Assembly (NCBI RefSeq): GCF_014649655.1
Contig: NZ_BMTL01000054.1
Location: 1-38,732, forward strand
Source of the DNA: Streptomyces humidus
Lineage (GTDB): Bacteria > Actinomycetota > Actinomycetes > Streptomycetales > Streptomycetaceae
DNA: 38,732 bases
Direction of reading: 5' to 3'
The translations under genes and the position numbers were made by a program. Of the stretch, positions 15,498 through 24,120 are shown one piece after another. The notes under the pieces are model-generated. The model did not search any database. It had not been told where the DNA came from and saw nothing but the letters and a program-made list of their open reading frames with translations. The first letter of the stretch is position 1; the number at the start of each line of letters is the position of its first letter.

Positions 15498-16664
15498 CTA
15501 TCCGCCGACCGTGGACCAGGCGGACCAGCCGGGGCCCCCGGGAGTGGTCTGCCAGGCGGTCGTGATGGTGTTCTTGACGTCCAGGGCGAAGACCTCCAGC
15601 CGTCCGTCCTTGTTGGCGACGACGACGGGGTCGCCGGCGGTCGCGCCGCCGAGGCTGGAGAAGCCGGACCACACTTTGGCGCCGCCGGTCTGGAAGTCGT
15701 GGTAGACGCTGCCGTCGACGGCCTTGGCGAACACTTCCAGCCGGTCGTCGTTGTTGATGCCGACGGCGGGAACACCGGTGAGCAGGCCCTTGCCGCCGAG
15801 GTTGACCCCGGGATACCCCGCTGATTCGTCCGCGGTCCAGACGGCCTTGTCGGTGCCCACCCCGAACCCCTGGAGAATGCCGTTCTTGTCGCGGACGACG
15901 GTGACGGCATGCTCCAGATAGCCGCCGACCTTGGAGAAGTCGGACCATTTCTGGATATCGGGGGTGTCCTGCCAAGCGTGGTAGACGGCATGGTTGGTGG
16001 CCGCGCTGAACACGTCCAGCCGTCCGTCACTGTGGACGGCGACGGCGGGAGGAGTGATGAACTCGCCGCCGAGGTCGAGCCAGGGGGACCACTGGTCGGC
16101 CTTGGGACTGGTCTGCCAGGCGGTCCAGAGGGAGGAGTCGGCGTCTCCCAGCCCGAACAGTTGGAGCTGTCCGCTGAGGTTGGACGCGACGGCGAGGGGG
16201 CCGTGGACCGAATCGCCGATGGTGGACCAGCCGGTCCACTTGGAGCTGTTGGGGGCAGCCTGTGCGTTGGCGACGACACTGCCGCTCGTGTTCACGGCGA
16301 ACACTTCCAGCCGTCCGTCGAGGTTGCTCGCGACGGTCGGGGCGTCTTTGAACGTGCCCAGGCTCCCCAGGCTGGACCAGCGGGTCCATTTGGTGGCGTT
16401 CGCGGCGGCCTGCGAGGCGGTGTAGAGGAGGCCGTCGGCGCCGACGGCGAACGCCTCCAGCCGCCCGTCCGACTGCCTGCCGACCGCGGGGGCCGTCTCG
16501 AACTGCGGCGCGTCCGGCGCCTGCGCCGCGAGGAGGGCTGCCGAGGCGGGCGCCGCCGGAAGGAGCGCCAAGGCCGACACCGCTGCCGCCGCGGCGGCCA
16601 CGACGGCTGCGGCGCGTGGAGTTCGGATCCTGGTTCCGGGCATGCGAGGTCGCGTGGAAAACAT
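15498..16664 (-). CDS. Secreted seven-bladed PLL-like/DUF346 lectin-type propeller
   Basis: 388 aa; ATG at 16664 with GAGGAG five bases upstream. A twin-arginine-free Sec-type signal is clear: basic start (MFSTRPRMPGTRIR), a long Ala-rich hydrophobic core and AAPASA cleavage near residue 42. The mature part has seven repeats of about 48 residues, each with a (D/S/N)GxLxxF strand (DGRLEAFAV, DGRLEVFAV, SGQLQLFGL, DGRLDVFSA, NGILQGFGV, DDRLEVFAK, DGRLEVFAL) and a W-S-x-W/F-S-x-L-G segment. Seven such blades match the PLL family of fucose-type lectins and Pfam DUF346 repeats. Inference: an exported sugar-binding protein, possibly recognising the glycan made by the cluster. Confidence 0.8.
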   Translation of the reverse strand: MFSTRPRMPGTRIRTPRAAAVVAAAAAAVSALALLPAAPASAALLAAQAPDAPQFETAPAVGRQSDGRLEAFAVGADGLLYTASQAAANATKWTRWSSLGSLGTFKDAPTVASNLDGRLEVFAVNTSGSVVANAQAAPNSSKWTGWSTIGDSVHGPLAVASNLSGQLQLFGLGDADSSLWTAWQTSPKADQWSPWLDLGGEFITPPAVAVHSDGRLDVFSAATNHAVYHAWQDTPDIQKWSDFSKVGGYLEHAVTVVRDKNGILQGFGVGTDKAVWTADESAGYPGVNLGGKGLLTGVPAVGINNDDRLEVFAKAVDGSVYHDFQTGGAKVWSGFSSLGGATAGDPVVVANKDGRLEVFALDVKNTITTAWQTTPGGPGWSAWSTVGG

Positions 16665-16804
16665 GAATCTCCTCGGTGACTGGTACTCCGGGCCGCGGCT
16701 CAAGCGCCGACGGTGCGGTACCCACTGCTGAATCCGGCAGGGCCGTTGCCGGCCCTTCGCGGCACCTTCCTGCCCTCGGTGAGGAGGGGTGGCTGCTCAG
16801 GGAG

Positions 16805-16880
16805 CAGCAAAACACCGATGCGGACAGGGGTGCCAGGAAGAAGAACCGGACGGATTACCGGAAGATCCGCCGGAACGAAC
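16805..16880. repeat. 76-bp dispersed repeat upstream of the lectin gene (copy 1)
   Basis: About 64 of 76 bases match 34987-35062 in the same orientation, without gaps (shared core CCAGGAAGAAGAAC). It lies in the 322-base divergent region between the lectin gene (minus) and the epimerase gene (plus), which otherwise has no gene. Relative to minus-strand genes it is about 140 bases upstream of the lectin start. Role unknown. Confidence 0.6.
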
Positions 16881-16986
16881 AACGTCCGGTCCGGCCCCGG
16901 TGGGGCGGGGGCTACCATCGTGCGCCGGGGGCCGTCGGCCGCCCAACGGGATGCAGCGGGTCGGCTGTTGAGGGGGATGGTCAGCC

Positions 16987-17928
16987 ATGCATGTGGTCGT
17001 CACCGGCGGCGCCGGGTTCATCGGGGCGAACCTCGTCCGCGTACTGCTGGACCGGCCGCAGATCCGGCAGGTGACGGTCGTGGACGACCTGTCGACCGGA
17101 AGCACGGCCAATCTGGCGGGCCTGGACGTGGTCTTCCACGAGGGCACCGTGCTGAACGGGGCGCTGCTGGACACGGCGTTCCGGGGCGCCGACGCGGTGG
17201 TGCACCTGGCGGCGCTGCCGTCGGTGCCGCGCTCGGTCGCCGACCCGGTCGCCGGCCACCACGCCAACGCGACCGGCACGCTGGAGGTGTTGCAGGCCGC
17301 CCGCAGGGCCGGGGGGCTGCACGTGGTGGCGGCCTCCTCGTCCTCGGTGTACGGGGCCAACCGGGAGTTGCCCAAGCGGGAGGAGATGCGCGCCGCTCCG
17401 CTCAGCCCGTACGCGGTGAGCAAGCTGGCCGCCGAGTCGTATCTGACGGCCTTTCATCACTGTTATGGGCTGCGGGTGCTGCCGCTGCGGTTCTTCAACG
17501 TGTTCGGGCCGCTGCAGCCGGCCGGCCACGCCTACGCCGCGGTCGTCCCGGCGTTCGTGGACGCCGCGCTCGCCGGGCGTCCGCTCCAGGTGCACGGCGA
17601 CGGCGGGCAGACCCGGGACTTTACCTTCGTGGGCACCGTGACCCAGGTGCTCGGTGAGGCGGTGCTGCGCCGGGTGGTGCACCCGGAACCGGTCAACCTC
17701 GCCTTCGGGACTCGGACGTCGCTGACCGACCTCGTCGCCGAGCTGGAGGCGGTGCTGGGCCGCCCGGTGCCGGTCCGGCACACCGCTCCGCGCCCCGGGG
17801 ACGTCCACGACTCGCAGGCCGACAACACGAGGCTCAGAGCGCTCTTCCCCGGGGTGCGGCCGGTGCCTCTGCGGCAGGGGCTGGAGCGCACGGTGGAGTG
17901 GTTCCGGTCCGTGGCCCGCACGCCCTGA
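16987..17928 (+). CDS. NAD-dependent sugar epimerase/dehydratase (extended SDR, UDP-hexose 4-epimerase-like)
   Basis: 313 aa; ATG at 16987 preceded by GAGGGGG. An N-terminal Rossmann motif TGGAGFIGANL (residues 6-16) binds NAD. The catalytic triad region shows SSSSVYG (117-123) and YAVSK (142-146: Tyr142, Lys146). PLRFFNVFGPLQ and a C-terminal sugar-binding domain follow. Length and motifs fit GalE/WbpP-type epimerases acting on UDP-glucose, UDP-GlcNAc or the corresponding uronates. With the UDP-sugar dehydrogenase in the same cargo, conversion of a UDP-N-acetylhexosaminuronate is plausible. The substrate cannot be read from sequence. Its 3' end overlaps the convergent MFS gene by 95 bases. 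Confidence 0.85.
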   Translation: MHVVVTGGAGFIGANLVRVLLDRPQIRQVTVVDDLSTGSTANLAGLDVVFHEGTVLNGALLDTAFRGADAVVHLAALPSVPRSVADPVAGHHANATGTLEVLQAARRAGGLHVVAASSSSVYGANRELPKREEMRAAPLSPYAVSKLAAESYLTAFHHCYGLRVLPLRFFNVFGPLQPAGHAYAAVVPAFVDAALAGRPLQVHGDGGQTRDFTFVGTVTQVLGEAVLRRVVHPEPVNLAFGTRTSLTDLVAELEAVLGRPVPVRHTAPRPGDVHDSQADNTRLRALFPGVRPVPLRQGLERTVEWFRSVARTP

Positions 17929-19210
17929 CTTCGTGGCGCAGGCTCCGGATGGCGTACAGGCCGCCGAGAGCGATCAGGAGGCCGGAGAGGGTGAGGATGC
18001 CGTCGACGCGGCCGAAGCGCAGGCCGCCGAGAGTGGCGTGGAAGTCCTGCGGGACGGTGCTGGCCAGCCAGCCCGCCAGGCCGGTGCCGATGATCCCGGC
18101 GAGCCGCTGGACCGGGTTGAGGACCGAGAAGACGCGCCCGAGGTAGCCGGGCGGGACAGCCTCCACGAGCATCGGGGCGAGAGCGGCGTTGAGCACCGCC
18201 ATGGCGACGCCGACGGCGACCAGGACGGCGAGCCCCGCCGCCAGGCCGGTTGCCCGGGAGTACCCGACCAGGAGGAGTCCGGTCACCGCGAGGCCTAAGG
18301 AGAAGACCCGCCGGTGCCCGAGGCGCCGGCCGAGCGGGGTGGCGAGGACCGCGCCACCGAGCATGCCGAGGCCGAGGGCCATGTAGAAGGTGCCGTACCA
18401 CTGCGGGTCGGCGTGCAGGTTGCCGGTGACGAAGAAGACGTTGACCACGTGCAGTGCCTGGGAGCCGATGGTCACGATGACGATGACGACCAGGACGGCC
18501 CGCACCACGGTGTTGCCGGCCGTCATGCGCAGCCCTGCCATCAGTTCCTTGCGGAAGTCGGCCGGTCCGGACGGCGTGGTGGTGGTCGCCGCGGGCGGGC
18601 GGATGGCACGGACCAGCAGGTAGGACAGGAGGAACGAGGCGGTGTCGAGTATGAGCGCCCAGCGCAGTCCGGCGGTGTACAGCAGGGGGCCGGCCAGCGT
18701 CGGGCCGAGGATGGAGGCGATGGCCTGGGTGGACTGTCCGATGCCCGCGGCTTCGGCCCTCTGCTCCTCGGCCACGATCTCGCCGGTGAGGGCGAAACGG
18801 GCGGGGTTGAAGAACTGGGAGACGCCGGCGTTGAGGAAGACGGCCAGATGGACCAGGGCGACCGTCACACCGGCGGGCAGGGTGTGGGCGGGGAGGATGG
18901 CCAGCGCGGCGACGGCGCCGATGACCGCGGCGCGGATCAGGTCCGACGCGAGCATGGTGCGCCGGCGGTCCCACCGGTCCACATGCACCCCGGCCAGCGG
19001 TGCGACCAGCAGAGTCGCGACGGCGACGGTGGCCAGCAGCCCGGAGACGGCGGCCGGCGCGTAGGTGCGGCCGTCGAGGAGGACCGTACCCACCCACAGG
19101 GTGAGAGTGGTGTCGAAGACGAAGTCACCGGTCTGGGAAATCGCCTGGGCGGCCCACAGGAGACTGAAGTTCCGGTTGATCAGCATCGGCAGGCCCGGGC
19201 GGTCAGTCAT
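17834..19210 (-). CDS. MFS efflux-type transporter
   Basis: 458 aa; ATG at 19210 with GGAAGG six bases upstream, overlapping the NHL gene stop by 8 bases. About twelve hydrophobic segments, starting with INRNFSLLWAAQAISQTGD, and the MFS loop motif DRWDRRRTMLASD between helices 2 and 3 resemble the MFS_3/enterobactin exporter-like group. A Pro/Ala-rich cytoplasmic tail follows the last helix and runs antisense into the epimerase gene. A TTA codon at 18298-18296 lies in VFSLGLAV. Being last in the operon, it may export the product, or a lipid or nucleotide precursor; the substrate is unknown. Confidence 0.85.
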   Translation of the reverse strand: MTDRPGLPMLINRNFSLLWAAQAISQTGDFVFDTTLTLWVGTVLLDGRTYAPAAVSGLLATVAVATLLVAPLAGVHVDRWDRRRTMLASDLIRAAVIGAVAALAILPAHTLPAGVTVALVHLAVFLNAGVSQFFNPARFALTGEIVAEEQRAEAAGIGQSTQAIASILGPTLAGPLLYTAGLRWALILDTASFLLSYLLVRAIRPPAATTTTPSGPADFRKELMAGLRMTAGNTVVRAVLVVIVIVTIGSQALHVVNVFFVTGNLHADPQWYGTFYMALGLGMLGGAVLATPLGRRLGHRRVFSLGLAVTGLLLVGYSRATGLAAGLAVLVAVGVAMAVLNAALAPMLVEAVPPGYLGRVFSVLNPVQRLAGIIGTGLAGWLASTVPQDFHATLGGLRFGRVDGILTLSGLLIALGGLYAIRSLRHEVRACGPRTGTTPPCAPAPAAEAPAAPRGRAL

Positions 19211-21428
19211 GACGGCCTTCCGCATCGGTGAGCGCTGACCGCGCGGTGAGGAGCGGCACCGACACGTACAGTGCGGCGGCCGACGGGCTGTCAGGGGCAC
19301 TGACATGGACGGTCGCGTGCCCGCCCGTCGACAGCGGCGGGAGCACCGCGACTCCGTTCGGACCGGTGCGGACGTCGGCCTGCGGGCAGGGGCCGGTGGT
19401 GAGCCGGAAGGCCGCCTCCGGCGGCTCGATCAGGGTGAACCGGAGCCGGACCCCGGCGGCTTCCCGCCCGCCGAGAGCGGCGTGGATCCGGAAGACGTCA
19501 GGGGCGCGGTGCGGCGATCCGCCGCTTTCGAGGGACGTGAGCGTATCGGCCTTCGGCTCGGCCCCGGGGCCGGCCTTGACCGTCCCGGCGAGGGGTACCG
19601 CGTTGTTGCGGCCGATGACGGCCCGGCCGTCCGCGCCGCTGCCCGCTTCCGCGTCCTCGGTGACCATGACCGGGAACACGTACGTGAGCGGGCCGCGGTC
19701 GTCACCCGTGGTGTTCAGGTGCGGATTGCCGATCACCGTGAGCGTGCGCCCCGAGTCGCCGATCCGGCAGTTGTCCAGGCTTCCGGTGTACCGGCCGCCG
19801 TAGTGGTACGTCGGCGCACCGCTGAAGACGAAACCGGTGGGAGCGGTGAAGCGCTGCGGTATCTCCCCCGGCTGGACCCGCCTGCCGACGGAGGCGTCGA
19901 GCATCACGGTGAGGACGGCCGCCTCTCCCGGTGACGCTTCGGGAACGCTGTCCTGACGCACCGTCAGTGCGGATTCGTCCAGCTCCGGTGTCTGTGCGAC
20001 GACGGCCACGGTCAGGAGTGACGTGCTTTCCCGCTGGTCGTGTCTCACCGTCAGTTGTGCTGTGTAGAGGCCGGGGGCGGCCTTCGGGTCGGCGAGGATC
20101 CTGAAGACGCCGTCCAGCGAGCCGTCATCGGCTTGCAGGCGTGCGCCGGGAAAGCTCCGCCGACTGCACTCGCCCGGACCGGACCGGCCCGACAACGCGA
20201 TCAGCTCGCGCGGCAGGGCCAGGGTCACCGTGACGTCGTCGCCCTGGATCGCGGCGGTTCCCCGGTTGCGGAGCCTGGCCCCCAGCTCGAACGGCAGGCC
20301 GCGCTGCACCGCGCCAGGGCTGACGAGCTCGCACATCAGCTCCGCGCCTCGTGTCCGCTCGGTGGCCGCGGCGGCGCACAGCACCCGGCGCACCCGGTGG
20401 CCGGTCCATTCGGCGATGTACAGCGCCTCGGAGCGGTCCAGAGCGACGCCGACGGGGTAGTAGAGCCGGGCGGACGCGGCGGGGCCGCTGTCTCCCGTGC
20501 TGCCGCTGCGGCCTGTGCCGGCCAGGGTGGAGATCCAGCCGTCCGGGGTGACGCGGCGGACGCGGTGGTTGCCGAAGTCCGCGATGTAGAGGTTCCCGGA
20601 GGCGTCCAGTGCCAGCCCCAGGGGTTTGTCGAGGCGTGCCTCGACGGCGGGCCCGCCGTCCCCGCTGTCCCCCTCGATGCCGGTGCCCGCCACCGCGAGG
20701 AGTGTCCCGTCGGGAGTGACCTTGAGGACGCGGTGGTTGTGGGTGTCCGTGAAGTAGAGCGTCCCAGAGGGGGACACCGCCAGGTCCGACGGGTAGTAGA
20801 GCTCCGCGTCGGTCGCCGGCGCCCCCTCGGCGGCCCTGCCGCGCAAGGTGCCTCCGCCTGCCACCGTCTCTATGCGGCCGTCCGGTGCGATCCGCCGGAT
20901 CCGGTGGTTGGTGTGGTCCCCCACGTAGACGTGGCCGGCGCCGTCCAGCGCCACGCCCATCGGCTGGTTCAGCACGGCTTCGGCGGCGGGCCCCCCGTCA
21001 CCGCCGAAGCCCCGGACGCCGGTCCCCGCCACGGTGCTCACACGCCCGTCCGGGTGCACCGCCCGGACCCGGTGGTTCTGCGTCTCGGCGATCAGCAGGT
21101 TCCCCTTGCCGTCGATCACCAGTCCCATCGGGTGGTTCAGCAGGGCTTCGGCGGCGGGCCCCCCGTCACCGCCGAAACCCCGGACGCCGGTCCCCGCCAC
21201 GGTGCTCACACGCCCGTCCGGGTGCACCGCCCGGACCCGGTGGTTGTACGTGTCGGAGATCAGCAGGTTCCCCTCGCCGTCGATCACCAGTCCCCCCGGG
21301 TGGTTCAGCAGGGCCTCGGCGGCGGGCCCCCCGTCACCGCCGAAGGCCCGCACCCCGCACCCCGCCCACGTGGTGATCGTGTCCGCCGCTGCGGACTGCT
21401 CGGTCGTGTCGTTGACAGCGGAAATCAT
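19203..21428 (-). CDS. NHL six-bladed propeller protein with C-terminal Ig-like region
   Basis: 741 aa; ATG at 21428 with GGAGGAGA upstream. Residues ~20-360 are six NHL repeats, each with a GDGGPA element, (G/D)LVIDGxGNLLI-like strand and NHRVRxVxPDG. After that come ~380 residues of beta-rich sequence (VTVTLALPRELIALSG; LYTAQLTVRHDQ; a last domain with TGPNGVAVLPPLSTGGHATV) resembling Ig-like or Big1-type surface modules. No signal peptide or anchor is visible, so it may be cytoplasmic or exported non-classically. The gene is coupled to the MFS gene. Function is not deducible. NHL propellers usually bind protein or sugar ligands, and some hold lyase activity. Confidence 0.75.
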   Translation of the reverse strand: MISAVNDTTEQSAAADTITTWAGCGVRAFGGDGGPAAEALLNHPGGLVIDGEGNLLISDTYNHRVRAVHPDGRVSTVAGTGVRGFGGDGGPAAEALLNHPMGLVIDGKGNLLIAETQNHRVRAVHPDGRVSTVAGTGVRGFGGDGGPAAEAVLNQPMGVALDGAGHVYVGDHTNHRIRRIAPDGRIETVAGGGTLRGRAAEGAPATDAELYYPSDLAVSPSGTLYFTDTHNHRVLKVTPDGTLLAVAGTGIEGDSGDGGPAVEARLDKPLGLALDASGNLYIADFGNHRVRRVTPDGWISTLAGTGRSGSTGDSGPAASARLYYPVGVALDRSEALYIAEWTGHRVRRVLCAAAATERTRGAELMCELVSPGAVQRGLPFELGARLRNRGTAAIQGDDVTVTLALPRELIALSGRSGPGECSRRSFPGARLQADDGSLDGVFRILADPKAAPGLYTAQLTVRHDQRESTSLLTVAVVAQTPELDESALTVRQDSVPEASPGEAAVLTVMLDASVGRRVQPGEIPQRFTAPTGFVFSGAPTYHYGGRYTGSLDNCRIGDSGRTLTVIGNPHLNTTGDDRGPLTYVFPVMVTEDAEAGSGADGRAVIGRNNAVPLAGTVKAGPGAEPKADTLTSLESGGSPHRAPDVFRIHAALGGREAAGVRLRFTLIEPPEAAFRLTTGPCPQADVRTGPNGVAVLPPLSTGGHATVHVSAPDSPSAAALYVSVPLLTARSALTDAEGRHD
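20979..21350 (-). repeat. 168-bp tandem repeats in the NHL gene
   Basis: Roughly 100 bases beginning GCGGCGGGCCCCCCGTCACC recur with a 168-bp period at about 20985, 21153 and 21321. The first two are almost identical through the CGCCCGTCCGGGTGCACC part. These encode blades 1-3 and indicate recent duplication. Confidence 0.8.
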
Positions 21429-21547
21429 GGTGCGGTCTCCTCCGAAATGTCTGGCCGGACGGACAGGGGTGCCCCTCGGGCGAGTGGTCGAACTGGCGGA
21501 CGGGAGGCGCTTCCCGTGATCCCGGTCCGCGCGGTGGCTCGGCCTCG

Positions 21548-22825
21548 TCACAGCGCTTCCGTCCGGTCGCCCCCGACGCGGTGACGGCAGTCGAGGACGT
21601 AGGCGGACCGGGCTTCGATGGCGTCGTAGTCGAATTCGTCGTGGTCGGCGAGCAGCACGACCGCGTCGGCGGCCTGCAGTTCGTCGGGCGTGGCGCTGAC
21701 CCGCCGCGTGCCGGAGAGGTCCAGGCTTCCGGTGTGCACGCCGTCGATGACGTGCGGGTCCGCTATGCGGACCTCGGCGCCCAGCCGGCACAGCAGTTCG
21801 GCGATCCGGGCGGTCGGCGTCTCCCGGGCGTCGCCGGTGTTGGCCTTGTAGGCGAGGCCCAGAAGCAGGATCCGCGAGCCGTTGACGGCCTGTCTGCGCC
21901 GGTTGAGCGCCTGGATCAGCCGGCTGACGACGTAGTCGGGCATGTGGCTGTTGATGTCGTTGGCGAGTTCGACGAAACGGAACCGGTGCCCGAGGGTCCG
22001 CTCCACCTGCCAGGACAGGTAGGAGGGGTCGACGGGCAGGCAGTGGCCGCCGACGCCGGGGCCGGGCACGAACCGCAGGTAGCCGTAGGGTTTGGTGGCG
22101 GCGGCCTCTATCGCCGTCCAGACGTCGATTCCGAGGTCGTGGGCGAACATGGCCAGCTCGTTCACCAGGGCGATGTTGACATGCCGGAAGGTGTTCTCCA
22201 GCAGCTTGCTCAGTTCGGCCGTGCGGCAGTCGGAGACCGGGACGACGGTGTCCACGAGGGTCGCGTAGAAGTCCCGGACGCGTTCCAGCGACGCCTGGTC
22301 GATCCCGGACACGACCTTGGGGGTGTTGACCAGATTCCACCGCCGGTTGCCCGGGTCGATGCGTTCGGGGCTGTAGCCGAGGTGGAAGTCGCGGCCCGCC
22401 ACGAGTCCCGAGACGGCTTCCAGGATGGGCCGGACGACTTCGTCCGTGGTGCCCGGATAGGTGGTCGATTCGAGAATGACGGTCGCCCCGCGGCGCAGAT
22501 GTCCGCCGATGGTCCGGGCCGCCTCCCGGATGTGGGAGAGGTCCGGTACGCCGTCCCGCAGCGGGGTGGGGACGGTGATCACCGCGACGTCGAAACCGGC
22601 GCATCCGGCCGGGTCGAAACCCGCGTGGTAGGCGCCGGACGCGAGGAGGGGGTGCAGCCGTTCGGAGGCGACGTCCTCCACGTAGGACTCTCCGAGGACG
22701 AGCCGTTTGGCCCGGTACTCGTCCACCTCGTGGCCGAAGACCAGATGGCCCGCCTCGGCCGCCCGGACCGCCAGGGGGAGACCGACGTAGCCCTGGCCCG
22801 CCACCACCACGCGTGATGTCACCAT
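21548..22825 (-). CDS. UDP-sugar 6-dehydrogenase (UDP-GlcNAc dehydrogenase/WbpA-like)
   Basis: 425 aa; ATG at 22825 overlaps the upstream oxidase stop (ATGGTGA). The N-terminal NAD site is GQGYVGLPLA (10-19). EST and SPERIDPGN (152-160) are substrate-site features of the UDP-GlcNAc/UDP-ManNAc dehydrogenase subgroup. The catalytic cysteine is Cys262 in GPGVGGHCLPVDPSYL. The C-terminal domain starts around LLGLAYKANTGDARE, where the usual form is AYKxNxxDxRES. The reaction is a four-electron oxidation of a UDP-hexose(amine) C6 to the uronate. A 119-base gap separates it from the NHL gene. Confidence 0.88.
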   Translation of the reverse strand: MVTSRVVVAGQGYVGLPLAVRAAEAGHLVFGHEVDEYRAKRLVLGESYVEDVASERLHPLLASGAYHAGFDPAGCAGFDVAVITVPTPLRDGVPDLSHIREAARTIGGHLRRGATVILESTTYPGTTDEVVRPILEAVSGLVAGRDFHLGYSPERIDPGNRRWNLVNTPKVVSGIDQASLERVRDFYATLVDTVVPVSDCRTAELSKLLENTFRHVNIALVNELAMFAHDLGIDVWTAIEAAATKPYGYLRFVPGPGVGGHCLPVDPSYLSWQVERTLGHRFRFVELANDINSHMPDYVVSRLIQALNRRRQAVNGSRILLLGLAYKANTGDARETPTARIAELLCRLGAEVRIADPHVIDGVHTGSLDLSGTRRVSATPDELQAADAVVLLADHDEFDYDAIEARSAYVLDCRHRVGGDRTEAL

Positions 22826-24120
22826 GGTTTGAGGTCCAGCCGTCTGGCCAGGTCGGACTGGATGAGGCCCTTGGGGTCGTATCTCAGGGCGATCTCCCGC
22901 CATCGGCCGATCTCCGGGTACATCCGCTCCAGTTGTTCCTTCGTCGCGCAGGAGTCCTTGGCCAGGTAGACCCGCCCGCCCAGGCTGATCACGACGTCGG
23001 TGAAGGACCGCAGAACGCCGAGCACGCCCGGTCCGTCGGGGATCTGGGTGCTCAGTGTGCAGCCCTGCCGGGGGAAGGAGAGCAGGCCCGGGGAACGGTG
23101 TCCGCCGAGGCGTTTGGCCACGGTGAAGTAGCTGTGCAGGCCGGTCCGTTCGAGCATGCCGCCGAGGGTGCGTACGGCGTCGTCGAAGACGTCGTCGGCC
23201 ACGGTGAACTGGTACTCGTGGAAGCCTCGGCGGCCGAAGAGGTTGCTGCGGAACTCGAAGCGGTCGCCCCAGTAGTTAAGGTCCGCCACGTGCATGGTCC
23301 GGTCCAGCCGGCGGTGCGCGAGGCCGCGCAGTCGGTCGAGGCCGCCGAGCAGGACGGGTCTGGCGAGGTTGAGGCGCAGCGTGCCGCGGCGGCGGGGATC
23401 CTCTTCCCGGGGCTCGTGTGCCGAGACGTGCTCGGCGCGGTAGTGCAGGCCGCGCACCTGCCGGCAGGGGTGGCGCAGCCAGCCGAACTGGTAGTCGCTG
23501 TCGGCCTGTGCGAGCAGTCGTCCGAGGCCGGTGGCGGGAGGGAAGGGGACGGCACGGACGCGTACCGTGTCCGAGACGGCGGGCACGAGCCGCAGCCGGG
23601 CGGAGATGATCAGGCCGGTCAGGCCGATCCCGCCGATGGTCGCGGCGAACAGGTCGGGTTCGCTCGCGGGCGAGGCCGTGACGAGGCTGCCGTCCGCGGT
23701 GAGCAGGGTGAGGTCGAGGACATGGCGGCCGAAGCTGCCCTGATGGATGTGGTTCTTGCCGTGGATGTCGTTGCCGATCGCGCCGCCGACGGTGGCCCAC
23801 CGGGTGCCGCCGTAGACCGGCAGTGCCCAGCCGCTGCCGCTGACCGCCAGGTGCAGCGCCAGCAGTGAGGTCCCGCTGGCGCAGGCGATGACGCCGTGCG
23901 CGCGGTCGAAGTCGAGGATGCCGCGCAGTTCGCCGGAGGTGAGGGTGGTGCCGTTGGAGATGTAGGCGCAGTCGCCGAAGCTGCGGCCCGCGCCACGGAA
24001 GATGACCGGGCCGGCCAGTTGGTCGAGGGCGGCCGTGGTGGCGCGGTCGTAGGCGACGAGCCGGGTGCGGGCGGGCAGCAGGTGCGACCAGCTCGCGACG
24101 GTGGTCTGGGTGTCAGGCAC
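22819..24120 (-). CDS. FAD-dependent oxidoreductase, DprE1-like
   Basis: 433 aa; GTG at 24120 overlaps the aminotransferase stop. The FAD-binding_4 (VAO/PCMH) domain has RGAGRSFGD (42-50), LPVYGGTRWATVGGAIGNDI and HGKNHIHQGSFG (120-131), the latter very like mycobacterial DprE1. C-terminal hallmarks include DVVISLGGRVYLAKDS and MYPEIGRWREIALRYDPKG. DprE1 oxidises C2 of decaprenyl-phosphoryl ribose for epimerisation to arabinose, with an SDR (DprE2) completing the reaction. Here it could oxidise a prenyl-phospho- or nucleotide-bound sugar. Whether the distant SDR in the operon is its partner is unproven. Confidence 0.85.
   Translation of the reverse strand: MPDTQTTVASWSHLLPARTRLVAYDRATTAALDQLAGPVIFRGAGRSFGDCAYISNGTTLTSGELRGILDFDRAHGVIACASGTSLLALHLAVSGSGWALPVYGGTRWATVGGAIGNDIHGKNHIHQGSFGRHVLDLTLLTADGSLVTASPASEPDLFAATIGGIGLTGLIISARLRLVPAVSDTVRVRAVPFPPATGLGRLLAQADSDYQFGWLRHPCRQVRGLHYRAEHVSAHEPREEDPRRRGTLRLNLARPVLLGGLDRLRGLAHRRLDRTMHVADLNYWGDRFEFRSNLFGRRGFHEYQFTVADDVFDDAVRTLGGMLERTGLHSYFTVAKRLGGHRSPGLLSFPRQGCTLSTQIPDGPGVLGVLRSFTDVVISLGGRVYLAKDSCATKEQLERMYPEIGRWREIALRYDPKGLIQSDLARRLDLKPW

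Noticed and set aside
14044..15975. A 640-codon minus-strand frame across the regulator's 3' half and the lectin gene
   Set aside because: No recognisable domain; it crosses the terminator hairpin, and the plus-strand regulator and separate lectin frame explain the region.
20979..21350. 168-bp repeats as a possible satellite or origin iteron array
   Set aside because: They are in frame within the NHL gene and each encodes one propeller blade.
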